Origin: Nocardia abscessus NBRC 100374
Lineage (GTDB): Bacteria; Actinomycetota; Actinomycetes; Mycobacteriales; Mycobacteriaceae
Direction: 5' to 3'
DNA: 60,171 nucleotides
Assembly: GCF_000308455.1 (NCBI RefSeq)
Contig: NZ_BAFP01000145.1
Coordinates: forward strand, 1-60,171
The notes beneath the pieces are model-generated. The model saw nothing but the letters and a program-made list of their open reading frames with translations. It was not told where the DNA came from and did no database searches. How positions within the stretch are numbered: position 1 is the stretch's first letter; every line of letters starts with the position of its first letter. Shown one piece after another: positions 16,166-24,960 of this stretch. The position numbers and the translations under genes were made by a program.

Positions 16166-16200
16166 TCGCCCCGCACCATCTGTCCGATGGTGCGGGGCGA
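16166..16200. terminator. Bidirectional terminator between the HD-domain gene and pckA
   Basis: A perfect 15-bp stem (16166-16180 with 16186-16200) encloses a 5-base loop. It sits between two converging stop codons (16105 on plus, 16220 on minus). On the minus strand the stem is followed by TTTGTTCTG. Confidence 0.85.
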
Positions 16201-16219
16201 TGCTACTTTGGGTGGAGTG

Positions 16220-18052
16220 TCAGCCCAGACGCTGCTTGAGCGCCTCGAACTCGTCGCGCACGCCGGACGGCAGCTTGTCACCGACGAACTCGAACCACTC
16301 TTCGATCAGCGGGATCTCCTTGCGCCACTCCTCGGCGTTCACGGTGAGCGCCTCGTCGACGTCCTTGGGATCGACGTCCAGCCCGTCCAGGTCGAGCTGC
16401 GTGGCGGTCGGCACGTTACCGATCGCGGTCGCCTCGGCCTCGGCGGAACCCTCGATGCGGCCGACGATCCACTCCAGCACGCGGGAGTTCTCGCCGAAGC
16501 CGGGCCACAGGAAGCGGCCGTCCTCGCCGCGGCGGAACCAGTTGACGTAGAAGATCTTCGGCAGTTTGGCCGCGTCGGCGTTCTTGCCGAGGTTGATCCA
16601 GTGCCCCAGGTAGTCGCCGACGTGGTAGCCCAGGAACGGCAGCATGGCCATCGGGTCACGGCGGACGGTGCCCACCTTGCCCTCGGCGGCCGCGGTCTGC
16701 TCGGAGGACAGCGTCGCGCCCATGAACACGCCGTGCTGCCAGTCGAAGGACTCGGTGACCAGCGGGACGGTGGTCTTGCGGCGACCGCCGAACAGGATCG
16801 CCGAGATCGGCACACCCTGCGGGTCGTCCCACTCGGGCGCCAGGATCGGGCACTGCGCCATCGGCGTGCAGTAGCGCGAGTTCGGGTGGGCGGCCAGCGT
16901 CTCGGTCTCCCGCAGGTACCAGTCGTTGCCCTTCCAGTCGATCAGGTGGTCGGGCTCACCCTCCAGGCCCTCCCACCACACGTCGCCGTTGTCGGTCAGC
17001 GCGACGTTGGTGTAGACGGTGTTGCCCGCTTCCACGGTGGCCATGGCGTTGGGGTTCGAGCTGCGGTTGGTGCCGGGCGCGACGCCGAAGAAGCCGTACT
17101 CCGGGTTGACCGCGTAGAGGCGGCCGTCCTTGCCGAAGCGCATCCAGGCGATGTCGTCACCCAGGGTCTCGGCGCGCCAGCCCGGCACGGTCGGCTGGAT
17201 CATCGCGAGGTTGGTCTTGCCGCAGGCGCTCGGGAACGCGGCGGCGATGTAGTACGCCTTGTTCTCCGGGGAGATCAGCTTGAGGATCAGCATGTGCTCG
17301 GCCAGCCAGCCCTCGTCGTGGGCCATCGCCGAGGCGATCCGCAGCGAGTAGCACTTCTTGCCGAGCAGCGCGTTGCCGCCGTAGCCGGAGCCGTAGCTCC
17401 AGATCTCCCGGTCCTCGGGGAAGTGGGTGATGTACTTGGTGTCGTTGCACGGCCACGGCACGTCGGCCTGGCCATCGGCCAGCGGCGCGCCCACGGAGTG
17501 CAGCGCCTTCACGAACGGGCGGTCGGCGCCCAGCTTCTCCAGGGCGGCGGCGCCCATGCGGGTCATCACGCGCATCGACACCACGACGTACTCGGAGTCG
17601 GTGATCTCGACGCCGAGCTTCGGGTCCTCGGCGCCCAGCGGACCCATGCAGAACGGCACCACGTACATGGTGCGGCCCTTCATCGAGCCGCGGTACAGCT
17701 CGGTCATGGTGGCGCGCATCTCGGTCGGGTCGACCCAGTTGTTGGTCGGGCCGGCGTCGGCCTCGGACTTCGAACAGATGAACGTGCGGGATTCCACCCG
17801 GGCCACGTCGGAGGGATCGGAGAGGGCGAGGAAGGAGTTCGGCTTCTTCTTCTCGTCCAGGCGCTTGAACGTCCCCGCCGCCACGAGCTGCTCGGTGAGC
17901 CGCTCCCATTCCTCGTCGGAGCCGTCCGCCCACACCACACGATCCGGCTGGGTGAGTTCGGCGACTTCTTGTACCCAGGCGAGTAGTTCGCTGTGCTCGG
18001 TCGGCGCCTTGCCGTCGGATCCACGAAGACCAGGAATGGTCGCTGACGTCAT
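16220..18052 (-). CDS. pckA: Phosphoenolpyruvate carboxykinase (GTP)
   Basis: 610 residues, full length for the GTP-dependent class. It interconverts oxaloacetate + GTP and PEP + GDP + CO2, the entry to gluconeogenesis. The kinase-1a loop FPSACGKTN at residues 273-281 contains the reactive-loop Cys, and the family signature around NNWVDPTEMR is intact. It is expected in the cytoplasm as a monomer. The gene lies next to the dynamin-like pair, as in the mycobacterial Rv0209-Rv0211 arrangement, and ends at a strong terminator. The 219 bp upstream presumably hold its promoter, but no operator was recognised. Confidence 0.97.
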   Translation of the reverse strand: MTSATIPGLRGSDGKAPTEHSELLAWVQEVAELTQPDRVVWADGSDEEWERLTEQLVAAGTFKRLDEKKKPNSFLALSDPSDVARVESRTFICSKSEADAGPTNNWVDPTEMRATMTELYRGSMKGRTMYVVPFCMGPLGAEDPKLGVEITDSEYVVVSMRVMTRMGAAALEKLGADRPFVKALHSVGAPLADGQADVPWPCNDTKYITHFPEDREIWSYGSGYGGNALLGKKCYSLRIASAMAHDEGWLAEHMLILKLISPENKAYYIAAAFPSACGKTNLAMIQPTVPGWRAETLGDDIAWMRFGKDGRLYAVNPEYGFFGVAPGTNRSSNPNAMATVEAGNTVYTNVALTDNGDVWWEGLEGEPDHLIDWKGNDWYLRETETLAAHPNSRYCTPMAQCPILAPEWDDPQGVPISAILFGGRRKTTVPLVTESFDWQHGVFMGATLSSEQTAAAEGKVGTVRRDPMAMLPFLGYHVGDYLGHWINLGKNADAAKLPKIFYVNWFRRGEDGRFLWPGFGENSRVLEWIVGRIEGSAEAEATAIGNVPTATQLDLDGLDVDPKDVDEALTVNAEEWRKEIPLIEEWFEFVGDKLPSGVRDEFEALKQRLG

Positions 18053-18271
18053 GAAAACTCTCCTGAGATGGGCGACTACTCGCTGCTTCGCCGCCTGGCC
18101 CTAGGCCCATGACCAGCGCGAATGCACCGAGCGCCACCGTTGGCGGGAAGGCGCCCGCTCCGACCGGTCGAATGCGCACCCTCAGGAGGGCGGCAGATCA
18201 GGACTTAGCGGACGCCCAAGTTCCTGAATAGAGGTTAACGCGATGTGACGGCCGGTACGGTATCGGGTTCC

Positions 18272-19897
18272 TCACTGTGTACCCAATTGGTCGTTCGTTT
18301 CAACAGGTGGAAGCCAGTGATCGAGAACCCGGATATCGCGCTCGCATGCGGCGAGTTGACCAGGCTGCGCGGCCGCGATCCGGCGCAATTCGGCCTCCAG
18401 CTGGGCCACCCGGCGATCGGTCTCGACCATTCGCGCGGTGCTTGCCTGGACCACATGGTCGGCCAAAACCGTCTCGGCTTCCACGAGCGCGGTCGCCACT
18501 CGCTGCTCGAGCTGGGCTTTTACGTTGACCAACGCGTCGGCCACCCATTGCCGGATGTGCGCTCGCTCGGCCAGCTGGCCGCGGGCGCGCACCACCCACG
18601 CCGCCGCACCACCGCCGAGCAGCAGAGTGACCGGCACGGTCGCGACGTCCAGAGCGGGGACGAGCGAGAACGGAGCAACCAGCAGGCGACCGAGGCCGAC
18701 GCCCGCCGACGCGCCGAGCGCGATCATAAGGTGATCTTCGACACCCCGATGGCGAGGCTCGGGATCCGGTCCCACCCGAGGGGCCGGGTCGCGCCGTCGC
18801 GGCGGTGTATCCCGATCCGCACCCGCGATCCGGGCGCTCAATTCGGCGAGGCGCTGATCGATGAGGTGGTCGAAAGCGCCGGTCAGTTCTGTGACGGCTC
18901 GCTGGAGCCGGGCGGGGTAGGCGGCGATCTCCGCGGTGCGCAGCCGGTCCAGTTCGGCGCGTGCGGTGGCGTGCAGTGCGCGGACTCGCGCGCCGATGTC
19001 GGTCATCAAGTCCACCCGGGCCAGGTGCAACTGCCCACGCAGGGTGGACATCGCGGTGGCGCGTCCGCCGTCGCGGCCGGCCAGGAGAACGGCGCGCCGC
19101 TCACGCAGCCGCGCCGGTTCGGCGCCGGAGCGCAGCGCGGCCACCTGCTCGACCACTCGCTGGCGGGTGTCGGCCAAAACCCGCGCGGTGACCGCGCCCG
19201 GCCGGTCACCCCCTGCGGCGGCCGCTGCGGTGAGCCGCGCGTGCAGGGCCGCGAGACCGGAGCGATCGAGCAGTCCGGCGTCGCCCGCGGTACGTGCGGC
19301 GGCCGCCAACCGTGCCGAGACCGGAACGATGTCCAGGTCGGCGGCACCCTGCTCGGCGAGCAGCTCAAGGTCACGCGTCCGCACCGCGCGCCAGTCCTGG
19401 TAGGCGTGGATGCCGTTCATCGCCAGCAGCAGGTGGGTGCCGTCCGCGCGCAAGCGGTGGATCACCCCCAGCAGGTCCGCGCCGAGGGTGGTGCCCGCGT
19501 CGAGCAGGATCAGCGCCACCGCGGGCGGAGCGGCCCCGGCGGGTGAGGCGGTCTCCGCCGCGTTCGGGTCGGCGACCGGTTCGGACAGCGTGACGCGCGG
19601 TTCGAACCGGGCCAGCTCGGTGCGCAGCAGGGTCGTGTTGACGTCGGCGGGGCCGATCACCGTGACCGCACCCGCCGCGCCGGACCCGTGCACCGCGCGC
19701 AACAGGGCCATACCCTGCGGGTTCCAGCGCTCCACCACGGCCGCCAGCTCGGGCGACGCGGCGACCGCCGTCGCCAGGGCGGGGCGATCGGATCCGCCCT
19801 CAGCCGGGTCCGGCATTTCAGGTCCGGCGGCCGAGACCTCATCCGCCCCGGCAGGCGCGGCCGCCGTCGAGGATTCCGGGGGCTCAGAGACCGGCAC
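18272..19897 (-). CDS. Dynamin-like membrane-associated protein, GTPase-like domain degenerate (Rv0210-like)
   Basis: 541 residues. The N-terminal 210 residues have a Rossmann-like layout (VTVIGPADVNTTLLRTEL, VALILLDAGTTLGADLL, LLLAMNGI) but no proper Walker A Lys. A long helical region follows. Two adjacent hydrophobic segments (about residues 405-450, APFSLVPALDVATVPVTLLLGGGAAAWVV) could insert in the membrane, and a C-terminal coiled coil closes the protein. This resembles bacterial dynamin-like partner proteins. It overlaps the upstream gene by 14 bases, so the two are translationally coupled and probably act as a pair. The cellular role is unknown. Confidence 0.7.
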   Translation of the reverse strand: MPVSEPPESSTAAAPAGADEVSAAGPEMPDPAEGGSDRPALATAVAASPELAAVVERWNPQGMALLRAVHGSGAAGAVTVIGPADVNTTLLRTELARFEPRVTLSEPVADPNAAETASPAGAAPPAVALILLDAGTTLGADLLGVIHRLRADGTHLLLAMNGIHAYQDWRAVRTRDLELLAEQGAADLDIVPVSARLAAAARTAGDAGLLDRSGLAALHARLTAAAAAGGDRPGAVTARVLADTRQRVVEQVAALRSGAEPARLRERRAVLLAGRDGGRATAMSTLRGQLHLARVDLMTDIGARVRALHATARAELDRLRTAEIAAYPARLQRAVTELTGAFDHLIDQRLAELSARIAGADRDTPPRRRDPAPRVGPDPEPRHRGVEDHLMIALGASAGVGLGRLLVAPFSLVPALDVATVPVTLLLGGGAAAWVVRARGQLAERAHIRQWVADALVNVKAQLEQRVATALVEAETVLADHVVQASTARMVETDRRVAQLEAELRRIAAAQPGQLAACERDIRVLDHWLPPVETNDQLGTQ

Positions 19898-21026
19898 TAC
19901 TCATCCGTTCCCATAGTCGGACGTACCCGTTGTGCACGCGCAAGGCGGCGCGCCGCGCCGCCGGGGGCATATCGCTGGTGACGACGGCGCGCCAGCGGGA
20001 AGCGCGGGTCAGCGCGTCGTCGGCGTCGGATGGCGCGGGAGCGGGATATCCTGCCGCGAGGTGGGCCACCTCCGGCCCGGCGAGCCCCGCGCAGAGCCCG
20101 AGCCACAGAGCGTCGTCACTGAAGAGGTAGGACTCCAAGAGGTCGCGGGCGCGGCCGCCCTCCTCCGGGACCGCGCGGGCCGCGAGCCGGGCCAGCTCGT
20201 CGAGCAGTTCGCCGCCGCGCAGCGCGGACACCTGCTCGTAGCGGCGCTGCAGCAGCCGGTGCAGCGCGTCGATGCCGCTGGCCGCGTGCAGTATCTGCAG
20301 CAGCGCCTGCGGGGTGAGGTGCGGATCATGGCGAAGGGCCGTGCACGCGCAGGCCACGCCGTACAGGTCCCAGCGGCGCAGCAGCTCCTCGCGCTGCGCG
20401 GCGTCCGGTCCCGGTGCGACGAACAGATCCGGGGACAGGACCAGCGCCGAGTCGGCTTCGCCGGCGAGCTTGCGCAGCAGGTCCAGTTCGGCGCCGGTCA
20501 GCGCGCCCGCCCGAGTGCGCATCGCCAGCGACGCGACCACCGGCACCACCGGAATCCGCAGTTGGCTGCCGTACTGTTCGGCCGCGGCCACCGCGTCGCC
20601 CCAGCGGGAGCCGATCGCGTCGGCCTTGTTCAACACCGCGATCGTGCGCTGCGGCGGCAGGGTAGCCAGCACCCTGCGATCGGCCGGCGACGGCGTGGCC
20701 GACAACACGTAGACGACGATGTCGGCGTCCAGTTCCGGATCGGCCGCCCCCGGCTGGTCCACCGGATCCGTCTCCACCGCGGACATGAGCGCGAGCGCGT
20801 GCAGCACCGTGGTCCGTCCCGCGTGCGCACGCCCGGTCACCTGGATACGCGGCGGTTTGCGCCAAGCGCTGACGGCCGCTGCCGCGGCGTACCCGATCTG
20901 GGGATCGCGCCCCGTCCCGAAGCGCAACTCGGCGAGCAGCTTGTCGAGTTGATCGTGATCGGACGTGGGAACACCGCGCTCCCGCAACGGCCCGTCGGAA
21001 TCAGTGGCTGTCGGCATGCTGCACAC
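19884..21026 (-). CDS. Dynamin-like GTPase (Rv0209-like)
   Basis: 380 residues; the start could also be the ATG three codons in (21017). The P-loop-like motif is GRAHAGRTT (about residue 65), where Arg replaces the usual Walker A Lys. The G3 region is weak, and the G4 motif NKAD in TIAVLNKADAIGS is intact. The rest is mainly helical without membrane segments. It precedes and overlaps the membrane-associated partner gene, so a heteromeric pair is likely. It is syntenic with Rv0209 from memory. Confidence 0.7.
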   Translation of the reverse strand: MCSMPTATDSDGPLRERGVPTSDHDQLDKLLAELRFGTGRDPQIGYAAAAAVSAWRKPPRIQVTGRAHAGRTTVLHALALMSAVETDPVDQPGAADPELDADIVVYVLSATPSPADRRVLATLPPQRTIAVLNKADAIGSRWGDAVAAAEQYGSQLRIPVVPVVASLAMRTRAGALTGAELDLLRKLAGEADSALVLSPDLFVAPGPDAAQREELLRRWDLYGVACACTALRHDPHLTPQALLQILHAASGIDALHRLLQRRYEQVSALRGGELLDELARLAARAVPEEGGRARDLLESYLFSDDALWLGLCAGLAGPEVAHLAAGYPAPAPSDADDALTRASRWRAVVTSDMPPAARRAALRVHNGYVRLWERMSSAGL

Positions 21027-21083
21027 CCCCTTTTACGGTGCGCAATTCTGTCAGAAGTCCGGTCGCGGGACAGGCTGGACCGC

Positions 21084-21866
21084 TCAGCTGCCGCTGAAGT
21101 ACTTGTTCGCGGTGCGCACCGCCCAGTTCGGGGCGTATTTCGCCACCGTCGCCAGTACCTTCGCCTGCGTGCCGATCTCGTAGTGCACCTTCGGCAGCCG
21201 GGCGCGCTTGCGCGTGGCCTCCCAGATCCCGGTGGCGACGTCCTCCGCCGACAACCGCACACCCAGCGACTTCGTCGTCCCGGTCGTCACACCGTCCACC
21301 ATGGCCGTGGCCACGAACAACGGCCAGATCGCCAGCACCCGGATGTCGTAGCGCTCCCACTCCAGGTCCAGCGCCTCGGTGAAGCTCTTGACCGCCGACT
21401 TCGTCGCGCCGTAGGTCGCGAGTTCGGCTTGGCCGTAGATCGCCGAAGCCGAGCAGAGGTTGACCACCTGGGCGCCCGGGGTGTCGCGCAGATAGCGGAA
21501 CGCGGTGTGCGTTCCGGCGAGCACCCCGACCAGGTTGACCTCGACGATCGCCCGATGGGCGGAGAGCTCGAGCGACTCGAACGGCCCCGCTCGCAGTATG
21601 CCCGCGTTGTTGACCAGGATGTCCAGCCGTCCGGTGACGGCGTGGAACTCGGCCAGCCGCTCCGCCCACTGCGTGTCGTTCGTCACATCCAGCACCCCGG
21701 TGTGCACGATGCCGCCCTTGTCAGCGATATCACCAGAGAGCCTGGTCAGACCCACTTCGTCGATGTCGTAGGCCCCGACGTGGTACCCCTGCGCAGCGAA
21801 AAGCAAGGCCGTGGCTCGCCCGATACCGGCCGCCGCGCCGGTGATGAACACTGTCGGTCTGCTCAT
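21084..21866 (-). CDS. Short-chain dehydrogenase/reductase (SDR)
   Basis: 260 residues from the ATG at 21866; the much longer in-frame opening upstream is antisense to the lipase gene. Classical SDR motifs are complete: TGAAAGIG (cofactor), LVNNAGI, and the catalytic Ser-Tyr-Lys set with YGATKSAVK. The Asp in AYDIDE after the second strand suggests NAD(H) preference. It is a cytoplasmic oxidoreductase with an unknown alcohol or ketone substrate. It is divergent from the lipase across 150 bp, which suggests shared lipid metabolism. The pair is inserted between genes contiguous in M. tuberculosis. Confidence 0.92.
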   Translation of the reverse strand: MSRPTVFITGAAAGIGRATALLFAAQGYHVGAYDIDEVGLTRLSGDIADKGGIVHTGVLDVTNDTQWAERLAEFHAVTGRLDILVNNAGILRAGPFESLELSAHRAIVEVNLVGVLAGTHTAFRYLRDTPGAQVVNLCSASAIYGQAELATYGATKSAVKSFTEALDLEWERYDIRVLAIWPLFVATAMVDGVTTGTTKSLGVRLSAEDVATGIWEATRKRARLPKVHYEIGTQAKVLATVAKYAPNWAVRTANKYFSGS

Positions 21867-22016
21867 GCCGGGGAGTCTAGTGCCGCGGACGCCGTGTACT
21901 CCGGGGTTCCCAGACGCCGGTCGGTCACTTACCCTGCTGAAGTGGTCGGCACCATAACCGGTGCGCAGCTTCACCTTTCGCATGCGGCAACCGACCTCGA
22001 CGATGAGGAGGTTGCG

Positions 22017-23363
22017 ATGACCGCTAATGTCATCGGCGCTGCCGACCCGGAACCCGGCTGTCCCGCGGACCGCAAACCCTTGCTGCCCAGCGTGGACCCG
22101 TTCCATCGACCGCCGAAGGGATTCGCGGCCAAAGCGCCCGGCACCATCCTGCGCAGCAGGAAGATCGAGGTGGCGCTGTTCGGGATAGTGCCGCAACAGG
22201 TGTCGGCCTGGCAACTCCTGTATCGCAGCTGTGACCTGCACGGGGCCCCGGAAGCGGCGATCACGACGGTCCTGCTGCCACTCGGCGCGGAGCCGGACGA
22301 GGATCGCCCGCTGCTGGCCTTCCAGACCGCGATGGACGCGGTGGCCGAGAAGTGCTCCCCGTCCTACGCCCTGCGCTACGGCGCGCGGGCGCTCGGGTCG
22401 GTCACCCAGCTGGAATGGCTGCTGGTCGCGAACGCGCTGCGGCGCGGCTGGGCGGTCAGCATCGCCGACCACGAAGGCCCGCACGGAAACTTCGGCGCCC
22501 CGCGGGAGCCCGGCTACCGCGCGCTCGACGGTATCCGCGCCGCGCTGCGCTTCGGCCCGCTCGGGCTCGGCCCCGAAACCCGCGTCGCGGTGTGGGGCTA
22601 CTCCGGCGGCGGCATGGCCAGCTCGTGGACGGTCGAGATGGCCCCGACCTACGCACCGGAACTCCACATCGCCGGCGCGGTCCTCGGCGCACCGGTCGGC
22701 GACCCGCGCCAGGTCTTCGACCGGCTCAACGGCACCCCCTTCGCGGGTCTGCCCGCCATCGTGATCGCCGCCCTGCGCAGGCTGTATCCCGCGTTGAGCT
22801 CGGTGATCGATGACGAGCTCGACGCCGACGGCCGCCGGTTCGTCGTCCGGGCGGAGAACGCGACGCCGCTGGGCGCGATCCTCGGGCTCGCGGGCAAGAA
22901 AGTGGACGACTTTCTCAGCCGCCCGCTCTCCGAGGTTCTCGACACCCCGGAACTGCGGGCGATGTTCGACGATCTGCGGCTCGGCAACGCGGCGCCCGCC
23001 TGCCCGCTGCTGGTGGTGCAGCCCGTCCACGACCAGATCATTCACATGGACGGCATCGACGGTCAGGTGGCGCGGTACCGCCGCGGCGGCGCCGCGGTGA
23101 CCTACGTCCGCGACCGGCTCAGCGAGCATTTCTCCCTGCTGCCGCTGTCCACGCCCATCAGCCTGGACTGGCTGGCCGACCGGCTCGCCGGGCAACCGGT
23201 GAGCGATACCGGCGACAGCACCGTCTGGTCGGTCGCCGCCTCGCCATCGGGCGTGCGCGGCCTGCTGGAAATGGCGGTGACCGCCGCCAAGGTCGCGCTG
23301 GGCCGTCCACTGCGTCAGGAGCAGCCGACGACCGCCAGAATCGCGCCCGCGCGAGCCGCCTGA
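22017..23363 (+). CDS. LIP-family (secretory lipase type) alpha/beta-hydrolase
   Basis: 448 residues from the ATG at 22017, with GAGGAG 7-12 bases upstream. The nucleophile elbow GYSGGG places Ser196. Candidate acid and base residues are in QPVHDQIIH and DRLSEHFSLLP. Family members hydrolyse triglycerides or esters and are usually secreted, yet no signal peptide is visible: the N-terminus is polar until about residue 50. Export may be non-classical, or the enzyme may be cytoplasmic. It is divergent from the SDR gene. Confidence 0.88.
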   Translation: MTANVIGAADPEPGCPADRKPLLPSVDPFHRPPKGFAAKAPGTILRSRKIEVALFGIVPQQVSAWQLLYRSCDLHGAPEAAITTVLLPLGAEPDEDRPLLAFQTAMDAVAEKCSPSYALRYGARALGSVTQLEWLLVANALRRGWAVSIADHEGPHGNFGAPREPGYRALDGIRAALRFGPLGLGPETRVAVWGYSGGGMASSWTVEMAPTYAPELHIAGAVLGAPVGDPRQVFDRLNGTPFAGLPAIVIAALRRLYPALSSVIDDELDADGRRFVVRAENATPLGAILGLAGKKVDDFLSRPLSEVLDTPELRAMFDDLRLGNAAPACPLLVVQPVHDQIIHMDGIDGQVARYRRGGAAVTYVRDRLSEHFSLLPLSTPISLDWLADRLAGQPVSDTGDSTVWSVAASPSGVRGLLEMAVTAAKVALGRPLRQEQPTTARIAPARAA

Positions 23364-23422
23364 CCTCCCGCTCAGCGGCCCGTGCACAACCGCTTGCCGC
23401 ACGGATCGCCGGATGCTGGACA

Positions 23423-24235
23423 ATGGACGCCGTGAACGACGCCGCGAACCATACTGCCGAGTCAGTTCCGGGCGGGCCGTCCACATCTTCGGCTCCGGCC
23501 GAGGGCGGGCCCAGGCGCAAGACCGGCTCCCGCCTGTACCCACGAGTCACCAGCTTCCGGTCGCGCAGGGGCGCGCTGACCGCGACCCAGCAGCAATCCT
23601 GGGACCGGATGTGGCCGTCGATCGGCCGCGAGGTCGCCGACGAGCCGCTGGACGCGGCCGCCTGGTTCGGCCGCGACGCGCCGCTGGTCATCGAGATCGG
23701 CTGCGGCACAGGCACCGCGACGGCCGCCATGGCGCAGGCCGAACCGCACCTGAACCTGATCGGCATCGAGGTCTACCAGCCCGGCCTCGCGCAGTTGGTG
23801 CAGCGCATCGAGCGCGAAGGGATCGGCAACATCCGCCTGCTGCGCGGAGACGCGGTCGACGTACTGGAGAACATGATTGCTGAACAGTCGCTCACGGGCG
23901 TGCGCGTCTTCTTCCCCGACCCGTGGCCGAAGGCACGCCACCACAAGCGGCGGCTGCTGCAGCCCGCGACCGTGGCGTTGATCGCCAGCCGCCTGAAGCC
24001 GGGCGGTGTGCTGCACGTCGCCACCGACCATGCCGGCTACGCCGAACACATTCACGAGGTCGGAATGGCGGAGCCGCTGCTCAAAGGATTGAACGAGACC
24101 ACGGGCGGGGTCAGCGAACAGCATCGCGCCACGGCCCCCATCGGTTTCGAACGCCCCGTCACGAAATTCGAAGGCAAGGCACATCGTGCCGGTAGCGCCA
24201 TCACCGAGCTCATATGGGGGAAGATCGACCGATGA
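23423..24235 (+). CDS. trmB: tRNA (guanine-N7-)-methyltransferase
   Basis: 270 residues from ATG 23423; a GTG three codons in is also possible. It transfers methyl from SAM to G46 in the variable loop of tRNA. The SAM-binding motif EIGCGTGTAT lies at about residues 91-100. The TrmB signature FFPDPWPKARHHKRRL lies at about 163-178. A C-terminal TKFE-x-KAHRAG substrate motif is also present. The N-terminal 35 residues are a variable extension. It is the first gene of a coupled operon with the NYN protein and mmpL3, as in mycobacteria. Confidence 0.95.
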   Translation: MDAVNDAANHTAESVPGGPSTSSAPAEGGPRRKTGSRLYPRVTSFRSRRGALTATQQQSWDRMWPSIGREVADEPLDAAAWFGRDAPLVIEIGCGTGTATAAMAQAEPHLNLIGIEVYQPGLAQLVQRIEREGIGNIRLLRGDAVDVLENMIAEQSLTGVRVFFPDPWPKARHHKRRLLQPATVALIASRLKPGGVLHVATDHAGYAEHIHEVGMAEPLLKGLNETTGGVSEQHRATAPIGFERPVTKFEGKAHRAGSAITELIWGKIDR

Positions 24236-24960
24236 GCGTCAGTGAGATGGCCCACGAAGTGGTCGATGTTGCCGGGGAGGTGCACGGAGGCGGAGCGGAA
24301 GGTCTGGGCGGCTCGGCGCCGGACGTGCGTCGCGTCCTTTTGGTGTGGGACGCCCCGAACCTCGACATGGGCCTCGGCGCCATCCTGGGCGGTCGCCCGA
24401 CCGCGGCCTACCGCCCCCGGTTCGACGCGCTCGGGCGCTGGCTGCTGGCCCGGACCGCCGAACTCTCGGTGGGCGCGATGCATCGGGTGGAACCCGAGGC
24501 CACCGTCTTCACCAACATCGCGCCCGGCACCGCCGACGTCGTCCGGCCCTGGGTGGAGGCGCTGCGCAACGTCGGCTACGCGGTCTTCGCCAAACCCAAG
24601 ATCGACGAGGACTCCGACGTCGACGCCGACATGCTGGCGCACATCGCCCTACGCAGCCGTGGCGCGGGCCTGGCGGGCATCATGGTCGCCTCGGCCGACG
24701 GCCAGGCGTTCCGCGAACCGCTGGAGGAACTGGCCGCCAAAGGAGTGCCGGTCCAGGTGCTCGGGTTCCGCGAGCACGCGAGTTGGGCCGTCACATCCGA
24801 TACTCTCGAATTCATCGACCTCGAGGACATTCCGGGCGTGTTCCGTGAACCACTGCCCCGCGTGAGCCTCGACTCGCTGCCCGACGAGGGTGCCTGGCTG
24901 CAGCCGTTCCGGCCGCTGTCGGCACTGCTCACCTCTCGCCCCGCCCAAGGAGTCGCTTAG
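24232..24960 (+). CDS. NYN domain protein (Rv0207c-like)
   Basis: 242 residues from the ATG at 24232, which overlaps the trmB stop as ATGA; an in-frame upstream opening is part of trmB. The NYN (PIN-like RNase) fold is marked by VLLVWDAPNLDMGLG with an active-site-type Asp, DEDSDVDADM in the middle, and MVASADGQAF near the end, giving acidic residues for metal binding. It may be an RNA nuclease. Its fixed place between trmB and mmpL3 is known in mycobacteria without a clear functional reason. Confidence 0.9.
   Translation: MSVSEMAHEVVDVAGEVHGGGAEGLGGSAPDVRRVLLVWDAPNLDMGLGAILGGRPTAAYRPRFDALGRWLLARTAELSVGAMHRVEPEATVFTNIAPGTADVVRPWVEALRNVGYAVFAKPKIDEDSDVDADMLAHIALRSRGAGLAGIMVASADGQAFREPLEELAAKGVPVQVLGFREHASWAVTSDTLEFIDLEDIPGVFREPLPRVSLDSLPDEGAWLQPFRPLSALLTSRPAQGVA

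Noticed and set aside
16187..17986. 599-codon plus-strand open frame across pckA
   Set aside because: It is exactly antisense to an intact, motif-complete pckA and its translation is a His/Arg/Val-rich compositional shadow.
19932..22016. Long plus-strand extension upstream of the lipase
   Set aside because: It runs antisense to the dynamin-like and SDR genes. The ATG at 22017 has a proper ribosome-binding site and family-like N-terminus.
21867..23543. Long minus-strand extension upstream of the SDR
   Set aside because: It is antisense to the lipase; the SDR begins at MSRPTVFITGAAAGIG.
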